A stretch of 64,000 nt of DNA from DASXRA01 sp035263725. GTDB lineage: Bacteria; Actinomycetota; Actinomycetes; Mycobacteriales; Jatrophihabitantaceae. Under the pieces are notes generated by a model that was not told the DNA's origin, did no database searches, and was given only the letters and a program-made list of their open reading frames with translations. The stretch lies in NCBI GenBank assembly GCA_035263725.1, contig DATFRC010000054.1, positions 1 through 64,000 of the forward strand. Direction: 5' to 3'. Numbering within the stretch: position 1 is the stretch's first letter; each line of letters opens with the position of its first letter. The translations under genes and the position numbers were made by a program. Of this stretch, positions 1 through 8,073 are shown piece by piece.

Positions 1-113
1 GAGCCAAGGCCGCGGCACCCATGGTGCGCACTGTCTACGACGGGTTGCTCGGGGTCGGCCAGCCTCCCGTGCTGCCGGAGTCGCGCCCGGAGACGAGTCC
101 GGTGATTCCCTGA
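1..113 (+). CDS. mrdA: Penicillin-binding protein 2 (3' end only)
   Basis: This is the last 36 codons of a gene that begins before the window; the frame starts at base 3 and ends with TGA at 111-113. The visible tail carries AAAPMVRTVYDGLLG, which matches the end of the transpeptidase domain of actinobacterial class B penicillin-binding proteins, followed by a short Pro-rich end. The stop overlaps the rodA start as ATGA, and PBP2-RodA is the usual pair of elongation-type peptidoglycan transpeptidase and glycosyltransferase. The call rests on the short tail plus this neighbour, so the family is likely but the subtype is inferred. Confidence 0.75.
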   Translation, partial: AKAAAPMVRTVYDGLLGVGQPPVLPESRPETSPVIP

Positions 114-1303
114 TGACGGTGGTCTCCCGCGATCCGGCCAGACCGTTCACGCTGGTTCCGTCGCGAGTGCTGCGGCGCCGCGTGCGGCGCGGTGTGGACG
201 GCTGGCTCGTGGGTGCAGCCCTGCTGCTGGCGCTGATCGGAGCTGTGCTCGTGTGGTCGGCCACCCGGCAGCGGCTTTCCGACGAGGGACGCGACCCGCA
301 GGGCTACTTGTACCGGCACCTGGCCAACATCGGTATCGGGTTGACGCTGGCGGTGCTAGCCGCCCGAGTGGACGTGCGGCGCCTTCGCATAATCGGGCCG
401 GTGCTGTACGGCGCGAGCCTGCTGGGCCTGCTCGCGGTGTTCGCGTTCGGCCGGACCATCAACGGCGCGCACGCGTGGTTGGCGCTACCCGGTGGTATGC
501 AGCTGCAGCCGGCAGAGTTCATGAAGCTCGGCCTGATCGTGGGCATGGCGACGTTGTTCGCAGAACGGGCCGCCAAGCGGCATTCCGAGCGACCGACCAC
601 GCTCGATGTGCTGATCGCCATCGTGCTGATCACCGTGCCGCTGCTGCTGATCATGCTGCAGCCCGACCTGGGCTCGGCGATGGTGCTCGCGGCTGCCGGC
701 TTCGGAGTGCTCATTGCGGCGGACGTCCCGGCCCGCTGGACGCTCGGGCTGATCGTCCTCGGCGCCCTGGGCACGCTCCTTGCGATCAAGTCGGGCGTGC
801 TCGCCGACTACCAGCTCGCCCGCTTCCGCGTGTTCGCCCACCCCGGCGAGGATCCACGCGGCGCGTCCTACAACGTCATGCAGGCGCACATCGCGATCGC
901 AAACGGAGGGCTGTTCGGGCGTGGGCTCTTCCACGGGCCACAGACGCGCGGCGCCTTCGTTCCCGAGCAGCAGACGGACTTCATCTACAGCGTGGCGGGC
1001 GAGGAGTTCGGGCTGCTCGGCGCGGGGCTGATCATCGTGCTGTTCGCGGTGCTGTGCTGGCGCGGCATGCACATCGCGGCAAACGCCGGACGTGCCGGAC
1101 GACTGATCGCCGCCGGCGTCGTGTGCTGGTTCGCGTTCCAGGCGTTCCAGAACATCGGCATGAACCTCGGCTTGACGCCCGTGACCGGATTGCCGCTGCC
1201 GTTCGTCTCGTACGGCGGCTCGTCGATGTTCGCGCAGTCACTGGCTGTGGGCCTGTTGCTGGCCGTCGCGCGGTACTCGACCACGCAGCGTCCGGTCGTC
1301 TGA
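113..1303 (+). CDS. rodA: Peptidoglycan glycosyltransferase RodA (SEDS family)
   Basis: SEDS-family membrane glycosyltransferase (FtsW/RodA/SpoVE) that polymerises lipid II into glycan strands during wall growth. The 396-residue protein has about ten hydrophobic segments after a basic cytoplasmic start. Around residue 283 it has PEQQTDFIYSVAGEEFG, the extracytoplasmic loop motif with the conserved Asp thought to be catalytic. Near the C-terminus is NIGMNLGLTPVTGLPLPF followed by VSYGGSS, the family signature. The start is the ATG overlapping the mrdA stop, which points to translational coupling with its cognate transpeptidase. In actinobacteria this pair often lies near the origin with ser/thr kinase genes, which are not visible here. 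Confidence 0.95.
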   Translation: MTVVSRDPARPFTLVPSRVLRRRVRRGVDGWLVGAALLLALIGAVLVWSATRQRLSDEGRDPQGYLYRHLANIGIGLTLAVLAARVDVRRLRIIGPVLYGASLLGLLAVFAFGRTINGAHAWLALPGGMQLQPAEFMKLGLIVGMATLFAERAAKRHSERPTTLDVLIAIVLITVPLLLIMLQPDLGSAMVLAAAGFGVLIAADVPARWTLGLIVLGALGTLLAIKSGVLADYQLARFRVFAHPGEDPRGASYNVMQAHIAIANGGLFGRGLFHGPQTRGAFVPEQQTDFIYSVAGEEFGLLGAGLIIVLFAVLCWRGMHIAANAGRAGRLIAAGVVCWFAFQAFQNIGMNLGLTPVTGLPLPFVSYGGSSMFAQSLAVGLLLAVARYSTTQRPVV

Positions 1304-1331
1304 CGCGGGCCGACGTCTGCGCGAATTCGCG

Positions 1332-3260
1332 ATGACACGCCGGCTCGTACCATTGGTCCGCGTGGAGTCCTTGTTCGAGCGGCTGGAGCCGTTGCTGCCT
1401 CTGGTGAGCAAGCCGATCCAGTACGTCGGCGGCGAGCTGAACGTTCGCGTCAAGGACTGGGACGACGTCGCGGTGCATTGGGCGTTGATGTACCCGGACG
1501 CATACGAGGTCGGCCTGCCGAACCAGGGCGTCCAGATCCTGTACGAAGTGATCAACGAGCGTGACGACGCCTTGGCCGAGCGCACCTACTCGGTCTGGCC
1601 GGACCTCGAAGCGCTGATGCGGCAGCACGCGATCCCGCAGTTCACGGTCGATGCGCACCGGCCGGTGGCTGCCTTCGATGTCCTCGGCGTGTCGTTCGCG
1701 ACCGAGCTCGGCTACACGAACCTGCTCACCGCGCTGGACCTTGCCGGCATCCCGTTGCACGCGGCAGACCGCGACGACACGCATCCGTTCGTGATCGCCG
1801 GTGGGCACGCCGCGTTCAACCCCGAGCCGATCGCCGACTTCATCGACGCGGCGGTGCTCGGCGACGGCGAGCAGGTGGTCGCGATGATCACCGACATCGT
1901 CCGGGACGCGAAGCGCGATGGCGCGAGCCGCGACGAGGTGTTGCTGCGCCTGGCGCGCACCGGCGGGGTGTACGTGCCGCGCTTCTACGACGTGACCTAT
2001 CTGCTGGACGGACGCATCGCCGCCGTCGAGCCGAATCGTGACGGGGTACCGCAGCAAGTCACCAAGCACACCGTCATGGACCTCGACGCGTGGCCGTACC
2101 CGAAGAAACCCCTTGTGCCACTGGCGGAATCGGTGCACGAGCGGATGAGTGTCGAGATCTTCCGCGGCTGCACGCGGGGTTGCCGGTTCTGCCAGGCCGG
2201 CATGATCACCCGGCCGGTCCGCGAGCGTTCGATCACCACCATCGGCGCCATGGTCGAGGACGGGTTGCGCGCCACCGGGTTCGAGGAGGTCGGACTGCTG
2301 TCGCTTTCCAGTGCCGACCATTCCGAGATCGGCCCGATGGCCAGGCAGCTCGCAGATCGCTACGAAGGCGAGCGGGTCTCGCTGTCGCTGCCCTCGACGC
2401 GCGTCGACGCGTTCAACATCGACCTTGCCAACGAGTTCTCCCGTAACGGCCGCCGGTCCGGGCTGACGTTCGCACCTGAGGGTGGCTCCGAGCGGCTGCG
2501 CCGAGTGATCAACAAGATGGTGAGCAAGGACGACCTGATCCGCACCGTCAGCACGGCGTACGCCCAGGGCTGGCGGCAGGTGAAGCTGTACTTCATGTGC
2601 GGCCTGCCGACCGAGACGGACGAGGACGTGCTCGAGATCGCCGACATGGCGCACGACGTGATCCGGGCCGGCCGGGAAGCCAGCGGCAGCAAGGACATCC
2701 GCTGCACCGTGTCGATCGGCGGGTTCGTGCCGAAGCCGCACACCCCGTTCCAGTGGGCCGCCCAGGCCTCCCCCGAGGTGATCGACACCCGGCTGCGCAA
2801 GCTCCGCAACGCGATCAACGCCAGCCGTTCGCTCGGCCGCAGCATCGGAATGCGGTATCACGACGGCGAACCGTCGCTGATCGAAGGTCTGCTCTCCCGC
2901 GGTGACCGCCGGGCCGGCGCGGTGATCGAGGCGGTCTGGCGCGCCGGCGGCCGCTTCGACGGATGGAGCGAGCACTTCTCATTCGAGCGCTGGACCACGG
3001 CCTGCGCCACAGCCGGGGTGGACCTCGACTGGTACACCACGCGCGAGCGTGATGCGGACGAGGTGCTGCCCTGGGACCACCTCGACTCGGGGCTCGACAA
3101 GCAATGGCTTTGGGACGACTGGCAGGACGCGCTTGCCGAGTTCGAGCAGGACGACTGCCGGTGGACGCCCTGCTTCGATTGCGGGGTGTGCACCACGATG
3201 GGCACCGACATCCAGATCGGCCCGACCGGCCGCACATTGCTGCCGCTCGCGCCTCGATGA
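1332..3260 (+). CDS. TIGR03960-family B12-binding radical SAM protein
   Basis: Radical SAM protein of the TIGR03960 family. An N-terminal cobalamin-binding-like region (about residues 30-200) precedes the radical SAM core. The cluster motif CTRGCRFC (CxxxCxxC) is at Cys280, Cys284 and Cys287, and a C-terminal FDCGVCTTMGTD Cys pair near residue 620 may hold a second metal site. The length of 642 aa is normal. A GTG about ten codons inside (VESLFERLEPLL) matches where relatives usually begin, so the true start may be 1362. The family usually lies beside, or is fused to, DUF2344 (here at 3761), which is linked to RNA modification, but its substrate is not established. The stop overlaps the GNAT start as ATGA. 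Confidence 0.9.
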   Translation: MTRRLVPLVRVESLFERLEPLLPLVSKPIQYVGGELNVRVKDWDDVAVHWALMYPDAYEVGLPNQGVQILYEVINERDDALAERTYSVWPDLEALMRQHAIPQFTVDAHRPVAAFDVLGVSFATELGYTNLLTALDLAGIPLHAADRDDTHPFVIAGGHAAFNPEPIADFIDAAVLGDGEQVVAMITDIVRDAKRDGASRDEVLLRLARTGGVYVPRFYDVTYLLDGRIAAVEPNRDGVPQQVTKHTVMDLDAWPYPKKPLVPLAESVHERMSVEIFRGCTRGCRFCQAGMITRPVRERSITTIGAMVEDGLRATGFEEVGLLSLSSADHSEIGPMARQLADRYEGERVSLSLPSTRVDAFNIDLANEFSRNGRRSGLTFAPEGGSERLRRVINKMVSKDDLIRTVSTAYAQGWRQVKLYFMCGLPTETDEDVLEIADMAHDVIRAGREASGSKDIRCTVSIGGFVPKPHTPFQWAAQASPEVIDTRLRKLRNAINASRSLGRSIGMRYHDGEPSLIEGLLSRGDRRAGAVIEAVWRAGGRFDGWSEHFSFERWTTACATAGVDLDWYTTRERDADEVLPWDHLDSGLDKQWLWDDWQDALAEFEQDDCRWTPCFDCGVCTTMGTDIQIGPTGRTLLPLAPR

Positions 3261-3709
3261 CGCTTCGCCGCGCCACGGCCGCGGACGTCGCCGCGCTCGC
3301 CGCACTGCGCCGGGCGTGGGTGGAGGAAAACGGTGGCGTCATCGTCGACACCCGCACGTTCGAGCGTGATTTCGCCCAGTGGTACGCCGCCGAGGCGGGG
3401 CGGCGGCTGACATGGGTCGCAGCAGCAGGCGACGAGGCGGTCGGCATGCTCAACCTGGTCGAGTTCCACCGCATGCCGCGCCCGGGACGGCTGCACTCGA
3501 CGTGGGGCTACATCAGCAACGTCTTCGTCTTGGCAGGGCACCGCAACCGTGGTATCGGCCGCCAACTGCTCGAGGTCGCCATCGGCGCGGCCCGCGAGCG
3601 CGGCTATGCGCGCCTGGTCCTCAGCCCGAGTGATCGGGCCCGGCCCCTTTACGCCCGGGTCGGCTTCGGCGCCGCGGACGCGCTGATGCTCATGCCGCTC
3701 GGAGAGTGA
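3257..3709 (+). CDS. GNAT family N-acetyltransferase
   Basis: Acetyl-CoA-dependent N-acetyltransferase of about 150 aa. The acetyl-CoA loop is GHRNRGIGRQLLEVA (Q/R-x-x-G-x-G/A type), preceded by the strand SNVFV and followed by the C-terminal ARPLYARVGF typical of GNAT motif B. The start is the ATG at 3257, overlapping the upstream TGA, because homology (TLRRATAADVAALAALR) begins there; longer in-frame extensions run into the upstream gene in another frame. It sits between the radical SAM protein and its usual DUF2344 partner, so it is co-transcribed. The substrate cannot be read from the sequence. Confidence 0.88.
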   Translation: MTLRRATAADVAALAALRRAWVEENGGVIVDTRTFERDFAQWYAAEAGRRLTWVAAAGDEAVGMLNLVEFHRMPRPGRLHSTWGYISNVFVLAGHRNRGIGRQLLEVAIGAARERGYARLVLSPSDRARPLYARVGFGAADALMLMPLGE

Positions 3710-3760
3710 CTCGATCCCAGGCAGTACCGGTTCCATTTCCCGGCGCGGGAGACTGGGGGA

Positions 3761-4516
3761 GTGTCCCGGCGTACCCCGGAGGGCCCGCCACCGCCGCCGG
3801 TGGTGCAACGCGTGCGGCTGCGCTACGCCAAGCGCGGGCGCATGCGGTTCGCCTCCCATCGTGACTTCGCGCGTGCGTTCGAGCGTGCGTTGCGCAGGTC
3901 CGCCGTCCCCATGGCGTACTCGGCCGGGTTCACGCCACATCCCAGGGTGTCCTACGTCGGCGCCGCCCCGACCGGCGTAGCGAGCGAGGCCGAGTACCTC
4001 GAGATCGGCCTGGCCTCCCGTGTCGATGTCGACACGGTGCGGGCCACGATCGACGCCGCCTTGCCGGAGGGCATCGACGTGCTGGACGCCGTCGAAGCCG
4101 GTGGCGGCTCCCTGGCCGAGCGGATGGAGGCTGCCGCCTGGCGGATCGAGATCGACGCCGAGCCTTCGGTGATCGCCGGCGCCCTCGCCGACTTCCTGCG
4201 GGCCGACGAGGTCGGCGTCGAGCGGCTCATGAAGGACGGGCGGCGGACCGTCGACGCGCGGGGCCCGGTGCTCGCCGCGTCGCTCACCGGCGAGGCGGGC
4301 AGCCGTGCGATACTGGACGTGGTCGTTCGGCTGGTCACGCCAGCCCCTCGACCCGACGACGTACTCGTAGCGTTACGCACCGTCGCCGGCCTCGCCCATG
4401 AGGCACCGCGGTGGAACTATCGCGCGGTGCGCATGGCGCAGGGCCCGCTCGACGGGTCCGGCGCGATCGGCGACCCGCTCGCTGCCGACCGCGTGGCGCA
4501 TGAGGCGGAGCCGTAG
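3761..4516 (+). CDS. TIGR03936/DUF2344 family radical SAM-associated protein
   Basis: DUF2344 (TIGR03936) protein, the standard partner of the TIGR03960 radical SAM enzyme. It is recognised by VRLRYAKRGRMRFASHRDFA near residue 20 and SAGFTPHPRVSYVGAAPTG near residue 65. The 251-aa length is normal. The start is GTG at 3761 with a GGGGGA Shine-Dalgarno 8 nt upstream. In several relatives this domain is fused to the C-terminus of the radical SAM protein, which supports a shared function, possibly RNA modification by inference. Here the two are separated by a GNAT gene. The C-terminal ~60 residues are less conserved. Confidence 0.88.
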   Translation: MSRRTPEGPPPPPVVQRVRLRYAKRGRMRFASHRDFARAFERALRRSAVPMAYSAGFTPHPRVSYVGAAPTGVASEAEYLEIGLASRVDVDTVRATIDAALPEGIDVLDAVEAGGGSLAERMEAAAWRIEIDAEPSVIAGALADFLRADEVGVERLMKDGRRTVDARGPVLAASLTGEAGSRAILDVVVRLVTPAPRPDDVLVALRTVAGLAHEAPRWNYRAVRMAQGPLDGSGAIGDPLAADRVAHEAEP

Positions 4517-4679
4517 TCCCTGATCGGACGCGAGGACGTGGCCCTCCGCGGGCCAGCAGACTTTGCGGGCCACCGTGCGGTGGTTCGCCTCAACCGCCTC
4601 TGCGCGGTCGCGGCTCGGACAGGCCGATTTGACCTGTCGACGGCAGCGCCCGGAGGCCGAAATGGAGTGACCCGAGCAC

Positions 4680-7283
4680 ATGCTCGAACCTGACAACCCA
4701 GCTGAGTCATCTGAATTAGAAAGCGCTCCGGCTGAGGCGGCACCGCCGGCCAAGCGCCGCGCGCCCCGCAAGGCAGCCGCGCCGAAAGCGGCTGCGACGA
4801 AGGCGGCCGCCGCGAAGGCCGCTGCGGCGAAGGCCGCTGCAAAGAAGACCGCGGCGAAGAAGACCACCGCAAAGAAGACCACCGCAAAGAAGACCACTGC
4901 GAAGAAGAGCGCCGTGGCCGAGCCCGCCGCGGAACCGCCCGCCGCGGAGCCGCTCGCCCAGCCGGCCGCGAAGAAAGCACCGCGCACGCGGGCCAGCAAG
5001 CGGGCCGCAAAGGCGGCTGCCCCGGAACCCGAACCACCCGTAGCGGAGCAGGCAAGTGCGCCGCCCGCCGAACCCCAGGCCGAAGCCGCCCCGCTCGAGC
5101 CCGAGTCGTCAGCTGCCCAGGTGGGGGCCCCGGCTGTCCTGTTCGTCGCCGCCACAGAGGCGCCGGCACCGACCCCCCGGCGGCGCGGACAGCCCAAGGC
5201 GGAACCGGCCGCCGTGGCCGACGAGGTTGCCGTCGACGTCGCCGCCGAAGTGGACGAGGAGCCCGAGGAGGTCCGCGAGGCCGCCGCGGAGGAGGCGTCG
5301 GGAGCGCGCCGTCGGCGCCGTCGCGGGCGCCGCGGAAGGGGCGGTCGCGGGCGCGATGGCGGCACCGCCGGGGCGGACGAGGAGGTCGAAGAGGTCGACG
5401 AGGAGTTGACCGTCGACGTCGAGGCGCCCGCCGACGTGGAGGAGGAGGCCGAATCCAGCTCAACCCGGCGCCGCCGGCGGCGCCGCCGCAAGGCCGATGC
5501 CGAGGAGGGGGAGCCGGCCAGCGACGACCCGCCCAATACCGTTGTGCACGTCCGCGAAGCGCGCGAGGCCGACGACGCCGACGGGGTACGCGGTGTCAAG
5601 GGCTCGACGCGGTTGGAAGCCAAGCGCCAGCGGCGCCGTGACGGGCGCGACTCCGGACGCCGCCGCGCGCCGATCCTCACCGAGGCGGAGTTCCTCGCTA
5701 GGCGCGAGGCCGTGGATCGGGTCATGGCGGTGCGCCAGAACGGCGATCGCACCCAGATCGGTGTTCTCGAAGATGACATCCTCGTGGAGCACTACGTCAC
5801 CCGGGCCACGGCGACGTCATATGTCGGCAACGTCTATCTCGGCCGGGTACAGAACGTGCTGCCCAGTATGGAAGCGGCGTTCGTCGACATCGGGAAAGGC
5901 CGCAACGGCGTGCTCTATGCCGGCGAGGTCAACTGGGACGCCGCCGGGCTCGAAGGCAAGGCCCGGGCGATCGAGAACGCGCTGTCGCCGGGCGACGCCG
6001 TCCTCGTGCAGGTCACCAAAGACCCGATCGGTCACAAGGGCGCCCGGCTCACGAGCCAGATCTCGCTTCCGGGACGGTTCCTCGTCTACGTGCCAGGTGG
6101 GGGCATGACCGGCATCAGCCGCAAGCTCCCCGACACCGAGCGGCACCGGCTCAAGGCGATTCTGAAGAGGATCGTCCCCGAAGACGCCGGCGTGATCGTC
6201 CGCACCGCGGCGGAAGGCGCTAGCGAAGAGGACCTGACCCGCGACGTCGAGCGGCTCAAGGCGCAGTGGGAGTCGATCAACCGCGCCGCGGCCAAGCCCA
6301 AGGCGGCGCCGACACTGGTATATAGCGAGCCCGATCTCGCCATCCGGGTCGTGCGCGACGTATTCAACGAAGACTTCCGGCAGCTGATCGTCTACGGCAC
6401 CGAGGCCTGGCAAACGATCTCCGGCTACGTCAACGACGTCGCGCCGGATCTGGTCGACCGGGTCGTACAGCATACCGGGGAGACCGACCTGTTCCACGAT
6501 CTGCGGATCGACGAGCAGCTGATCAAAGCGCTTGACCGCAAGGTGTGGCTGCCCTCGGGCGGCTCGCTGGTGATCGACCGCACTGAGGCGATGACGGTGG
6601 TCGACGTCAACACCGGCAAGTTCGTCGGGTCCGGTGGAAACCTGGAGCAGACCGTCACGCGTAACAACCTCGAGGCCGCCGAGGAGATCGTCCGGCAACT
6701 GCGGTTGCGCGACGTGGGCGGCATTGTGGTGATCGATTTCATCGACATGGTGCTCGAGTCGAACCGCGACCTCGTGCTGCGGCGGCTCACCGAGTGCCTG
6801 GGGCGCGACCGCACCAAGCACCAGGTCGCCGAGGTCACGTCGCTCGGTCTGGTGCAGATGACGCGCAAGCGCGTCGGCGAAGGGCTGCTCGAGGCGTTCA
6901 GCGAGACGTGCCCTACGTGCGGCGGACGCGGCCTGCTCGTGCATTTCGACCCGGTCGAACCCCGACGCTCCGGCGACGGCGAGGAGAAGGCGTCGCGCAG
7001 ACGCGGCAGGCGGAGCAAGGCGAGCGAGCCGGAGGTGGCGGAGCCGGCGGTAAACGACGAGCAACGCCGAGCCGCGGCCAGCGCCATGGCAGCCATCGCT
7101 GGTGTCAACCCACACGAGCAGTCCGCTGAGGCGGACGAGTCTGCGGAGTCCGTCCCGGCTCCAGCCGAGATCGTCGAGACTGCTGGGCCGGTGGAATCCG
7201 CGGAGCCGGCCGCTCGGCCGCGCCGGCGGCGCCGGGCGGCGAGCCGCCCCGCGGGGCCACCGGTACCCGTAGCAGCCCCATAG
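4680..7283 (+). CDS. rne: Ribonuclease E/G family endoribonuclease
   Basis: Endoribonuclease of the RNase E/G family, central to mRNA decay and rRNA maturation. The actinobacterial arrangement is clear. Residues 1-310 are a disordered Ala/Lys-rich then acidic and Arg-rich extension. From about residue 340 come the S1 and RNase H-like regions (YVGNVYLGRVQNVLPSMEAA, FVDIGKGRNGVL). The two Mg-binding Asp motifs are TVVDVNTGKF near 641 and VVIDFIDM near 685, and the zinc link CPTCGGRG is near 744. A second low-complexity tail ends the protein. At 867 aa it is typical. The start is ATG 4680, with a GGAG about 12 nt upstream. A 160-nt leader separates it from the preceding gene; rne leaders are autoregulatory in other bacteria, which is only a possibility here. 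Confidence 0.95.
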   Translation: MLEPDNPAESSELESAPAEAAPPAKRRAPRKAAAPKAAATKAAAAKAAAAKAAAKKTAAKKTTAKKTTAKKTTAKKSAVAEPAAEPPAAEPLAQPAAKKAPRTRASKRAAKAAAPEPEPPVAEQASAPPAEPQAEAAPLEPESSAAQVGAPAVLFVAATEAPAPTPRRRGQPKAEPAAVADEVAVDVAAEVDEEPEEVREAAAEEASGARRRRRRGRRGRGGRGRDGGTAGADEEVEEVDEELTVDVEAPADVEEEAESSSTRRRRRRRRKADAEEGEPASDDPPNTVVHVREAREADDADGVRGVKGSTRLEAKRQRRRDGRDSGRRRAPILTEAEFLARREAVDRVMAVRQNGDRTQIGVLEDDILVEHYVTRATATSYVGNVYLGRVQNVLPSMEAAFVDIGKGRNGVLYAGEVNWDAAGLEGKARAIENALSPGDAVLVQVTKDPIGHKGARLTSQISLPGRFLVYVPGGGMTGISRKLPDTERHRLKAILKRIVPEDAGVIVRTAAEGASEEDLTRDVERLKAQWESINRAAAKPKAAPTLVYSEPDLAIRVVRDVFNEDFRQLIVYGTEAWQTISGYVNDVAPDLVDRVVQHTGETDLFHDLRIDEQLIKALDRKVWLPSGGSLVIDRTEAMTVVDVNTGKFVGSGGNLEQTVTRNNLEAAEEIVRQLRLRDVGGIVVIDFIDMVLESNRDLVLRRLTECLGRDRTKHQVAEVTSLGLVQMTRKRVGEGLLEAFSETCPTCGGRGLLVHFDPVEPRRSGDGEEKASRRRGRRSKASEPEVAEPAVNDEQRRAAASAMAAIAGVNPHEQSAEADESAESVPAPAEIVETAGPVESAEPAARPRRRRRAASRPAGPPVPVAAP
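4841..4900 (+). repeat. 15-bp tandem repeat inside rne
   Basis: Four consecutive 15-bp units of the form aaagaagaccaccgc (with small variants) encode KKTAA/KKTTA repeats in the N-terminal extension of RNase E. Ala/Lys-rich units upstream (KAAAAKAAAAKAAA) extend the pattern. The region resembles the basic tail of histone H1-like proteins and is likely disordered and RNA-binding. Copy number may vary between strains. Confidence 0.85.
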
Positions 7284-7305
7284 GCAGCGGTCACCCCCAG
7301 CCGCT

Positions 7306-7335
7306 TTGCCGGGCACGGCCGGCGTGCCGTAATCT
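7306..7335 (+). promoter_or_regulatory. Candidate promoter of rplU-rpmA
   Basis: TTGCCG at 7306-7311 and TAATCT at 7330-7335 are separated by 18 nt, a plausible principal-sigma promoter. It would start transcription near 7342 and leave a leader of about 70 nt before rplU. Assigned by pattern only. Confidence 0.45.
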
Positions 7336-7412
7336 GTACGTCGGCCCATCGCGCGGTGGGCCGCTATTGCGTGCGCCGGCCGCGGCGCGAATCCGAGGAG
7401 TGGACAGTCCTG

Positions 7413-7733
7413 ATGTACGCCATCGTCAAGAGCGGCGGCAAGCAGTACAAGGTCGCTGTGGGCGACGTCGTCCAGGTAGAGAAGCTCGACGCCGCTCCCG
7501 GTGACGAGGTCGCGCTGCCGGCCGTGCTGCTGGTCGACGGCGGCGCCGTCACGCACGAAGCCGACAAGCTGGCCAAGGTCAACGTCACGGCCGAGGTCGT
7601 CGCACAGACCAAGGGTCCGAAGATCCGCATCCACAAGTTCAAGAACAAGACTGGTTACCACCGGCGGATGGGGCACCGTCAGCCGCTGACCGAGCTCAAG
7701 GTCACCGACATTGCAGCCGGAAAGAAGAAGTAG
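7413..7733 (+). CDS. rplU: 50S ribosomal protein L21
   Basis: Large-subunit ribosomal protein L21, 106 aa. The start is the ATG at 7413, because the family begins MYAIVKSGGKQYKV; an in-frame extension upstream (from 7356) is not conserved. A GAGGAG Shine-Dalgarno lies at 7395-7400. The C-terminal GYHRRMGHRQPLTELKV is the usual L21 signature. It is followed after 2 nt by rpmA, and the rplU-rpmA-obgE order is conserved widely in bacteria. Confidence 0.97.
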   Translation: MYAIVKSGGKQYKVAVGDVVQVEKLDAAPGDEVALPAVLLVDGGAVTHEADKLAKVNVTAEVVAQTKGPKIRIHKFKNKTGYHRRMGHRQPLTELKVTDIAAGKKK

Positions 7734-7735
7734 AG

Positions 7736-7990
7736 ATGGCACACAAGAAGGGCGCGTCCAGCTCGCGCAACGGCCGCGACTCCAACGCGCAGCGGCTCGG
7801 CGTCAAGCGGTTCGGCGGCCAGGTCGTGCATGCGGGTGAGATTCTGGTCCGTCAGCGCGGCACGAAGTTTCACCCCGGCACCAACGTCGGGCGAGGCGGC
7901 GACGACACGCTGTTCGCGCTGGTCGAGGGCAGCGTGCAGTTCGGGCAATCGCGCGGCCGCAAGACGGTAAGCGTCGTTCCGGGGTCCTGA
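7736..7990 (+). CDS. rpmA: 50S ribosomal protein L27
   Basis: Large-subunit ribosomal protein L27, whose N-terminus reaches toward the peptidyl-transferase centre. The 84-aa protein starts MAHKKGASSSRNGRDSNAQR and contains GTKFHPGTNVGRGGDDTLFA. There is no cleavable N-terminal extension of the Firmicute type. It is 2 nt behind rplU, so the two are translated together. Confidence 0.97.
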   Translation: MAHKKGASSSRNGRDSNAQRLGVKRFGGQVVHAGEILVRQRGTKFHPGTNVGRGGDDTLFALVEGSVQFGQSRGRKTVSVVPGS

Positions 7991-8014
7991 GGGGCCCACA
8001 TAGCAGTACCGCCA

Positions 8015-8050
8015 GGGCGGGCCTCGGGGACATCCCGGCGCCCGCCCGTT
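8015..8050 (+). terminator. Hairpin between rpmA and obgE
   Basis: GGGCGGGC (8015-8022) pairs perfectly with GCCCGCCC (8040-8047), with a nested 4-bp stem inside (CGGG 8025-8028 / CCCG 8034-8037), followed by GTTTCG. The U tract is short, so this is more likely an attenuating or processing hairpin that lowers readthrough from the abundant ribosomal-protein genes into obgE than a full stop. Confidence 0.6.
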
Positions 8051-8073
8051 TCGTGTCGTGAGGAGGCAGCGCG

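Noticed and set aside
1032..2975. 647-aa open frame on the minus strand
   Set aside because: It lies antisense to rodA and the radical SAM gene, has His/Arg/Asp-rich low-information sequence and no domain. High GC produces such shadow frames.
4517..4679. Structured regulatory leader of rne
   Set aside because: No strong inverted repeat or known motif could be found by eye; autoregulation remains only a family-based possibility.
5817..7742. 641-aa minus-strand frame across rne and rplU
   Set aside because: Fully antisense to well-supported genes with clear motifs; no recognisable family.
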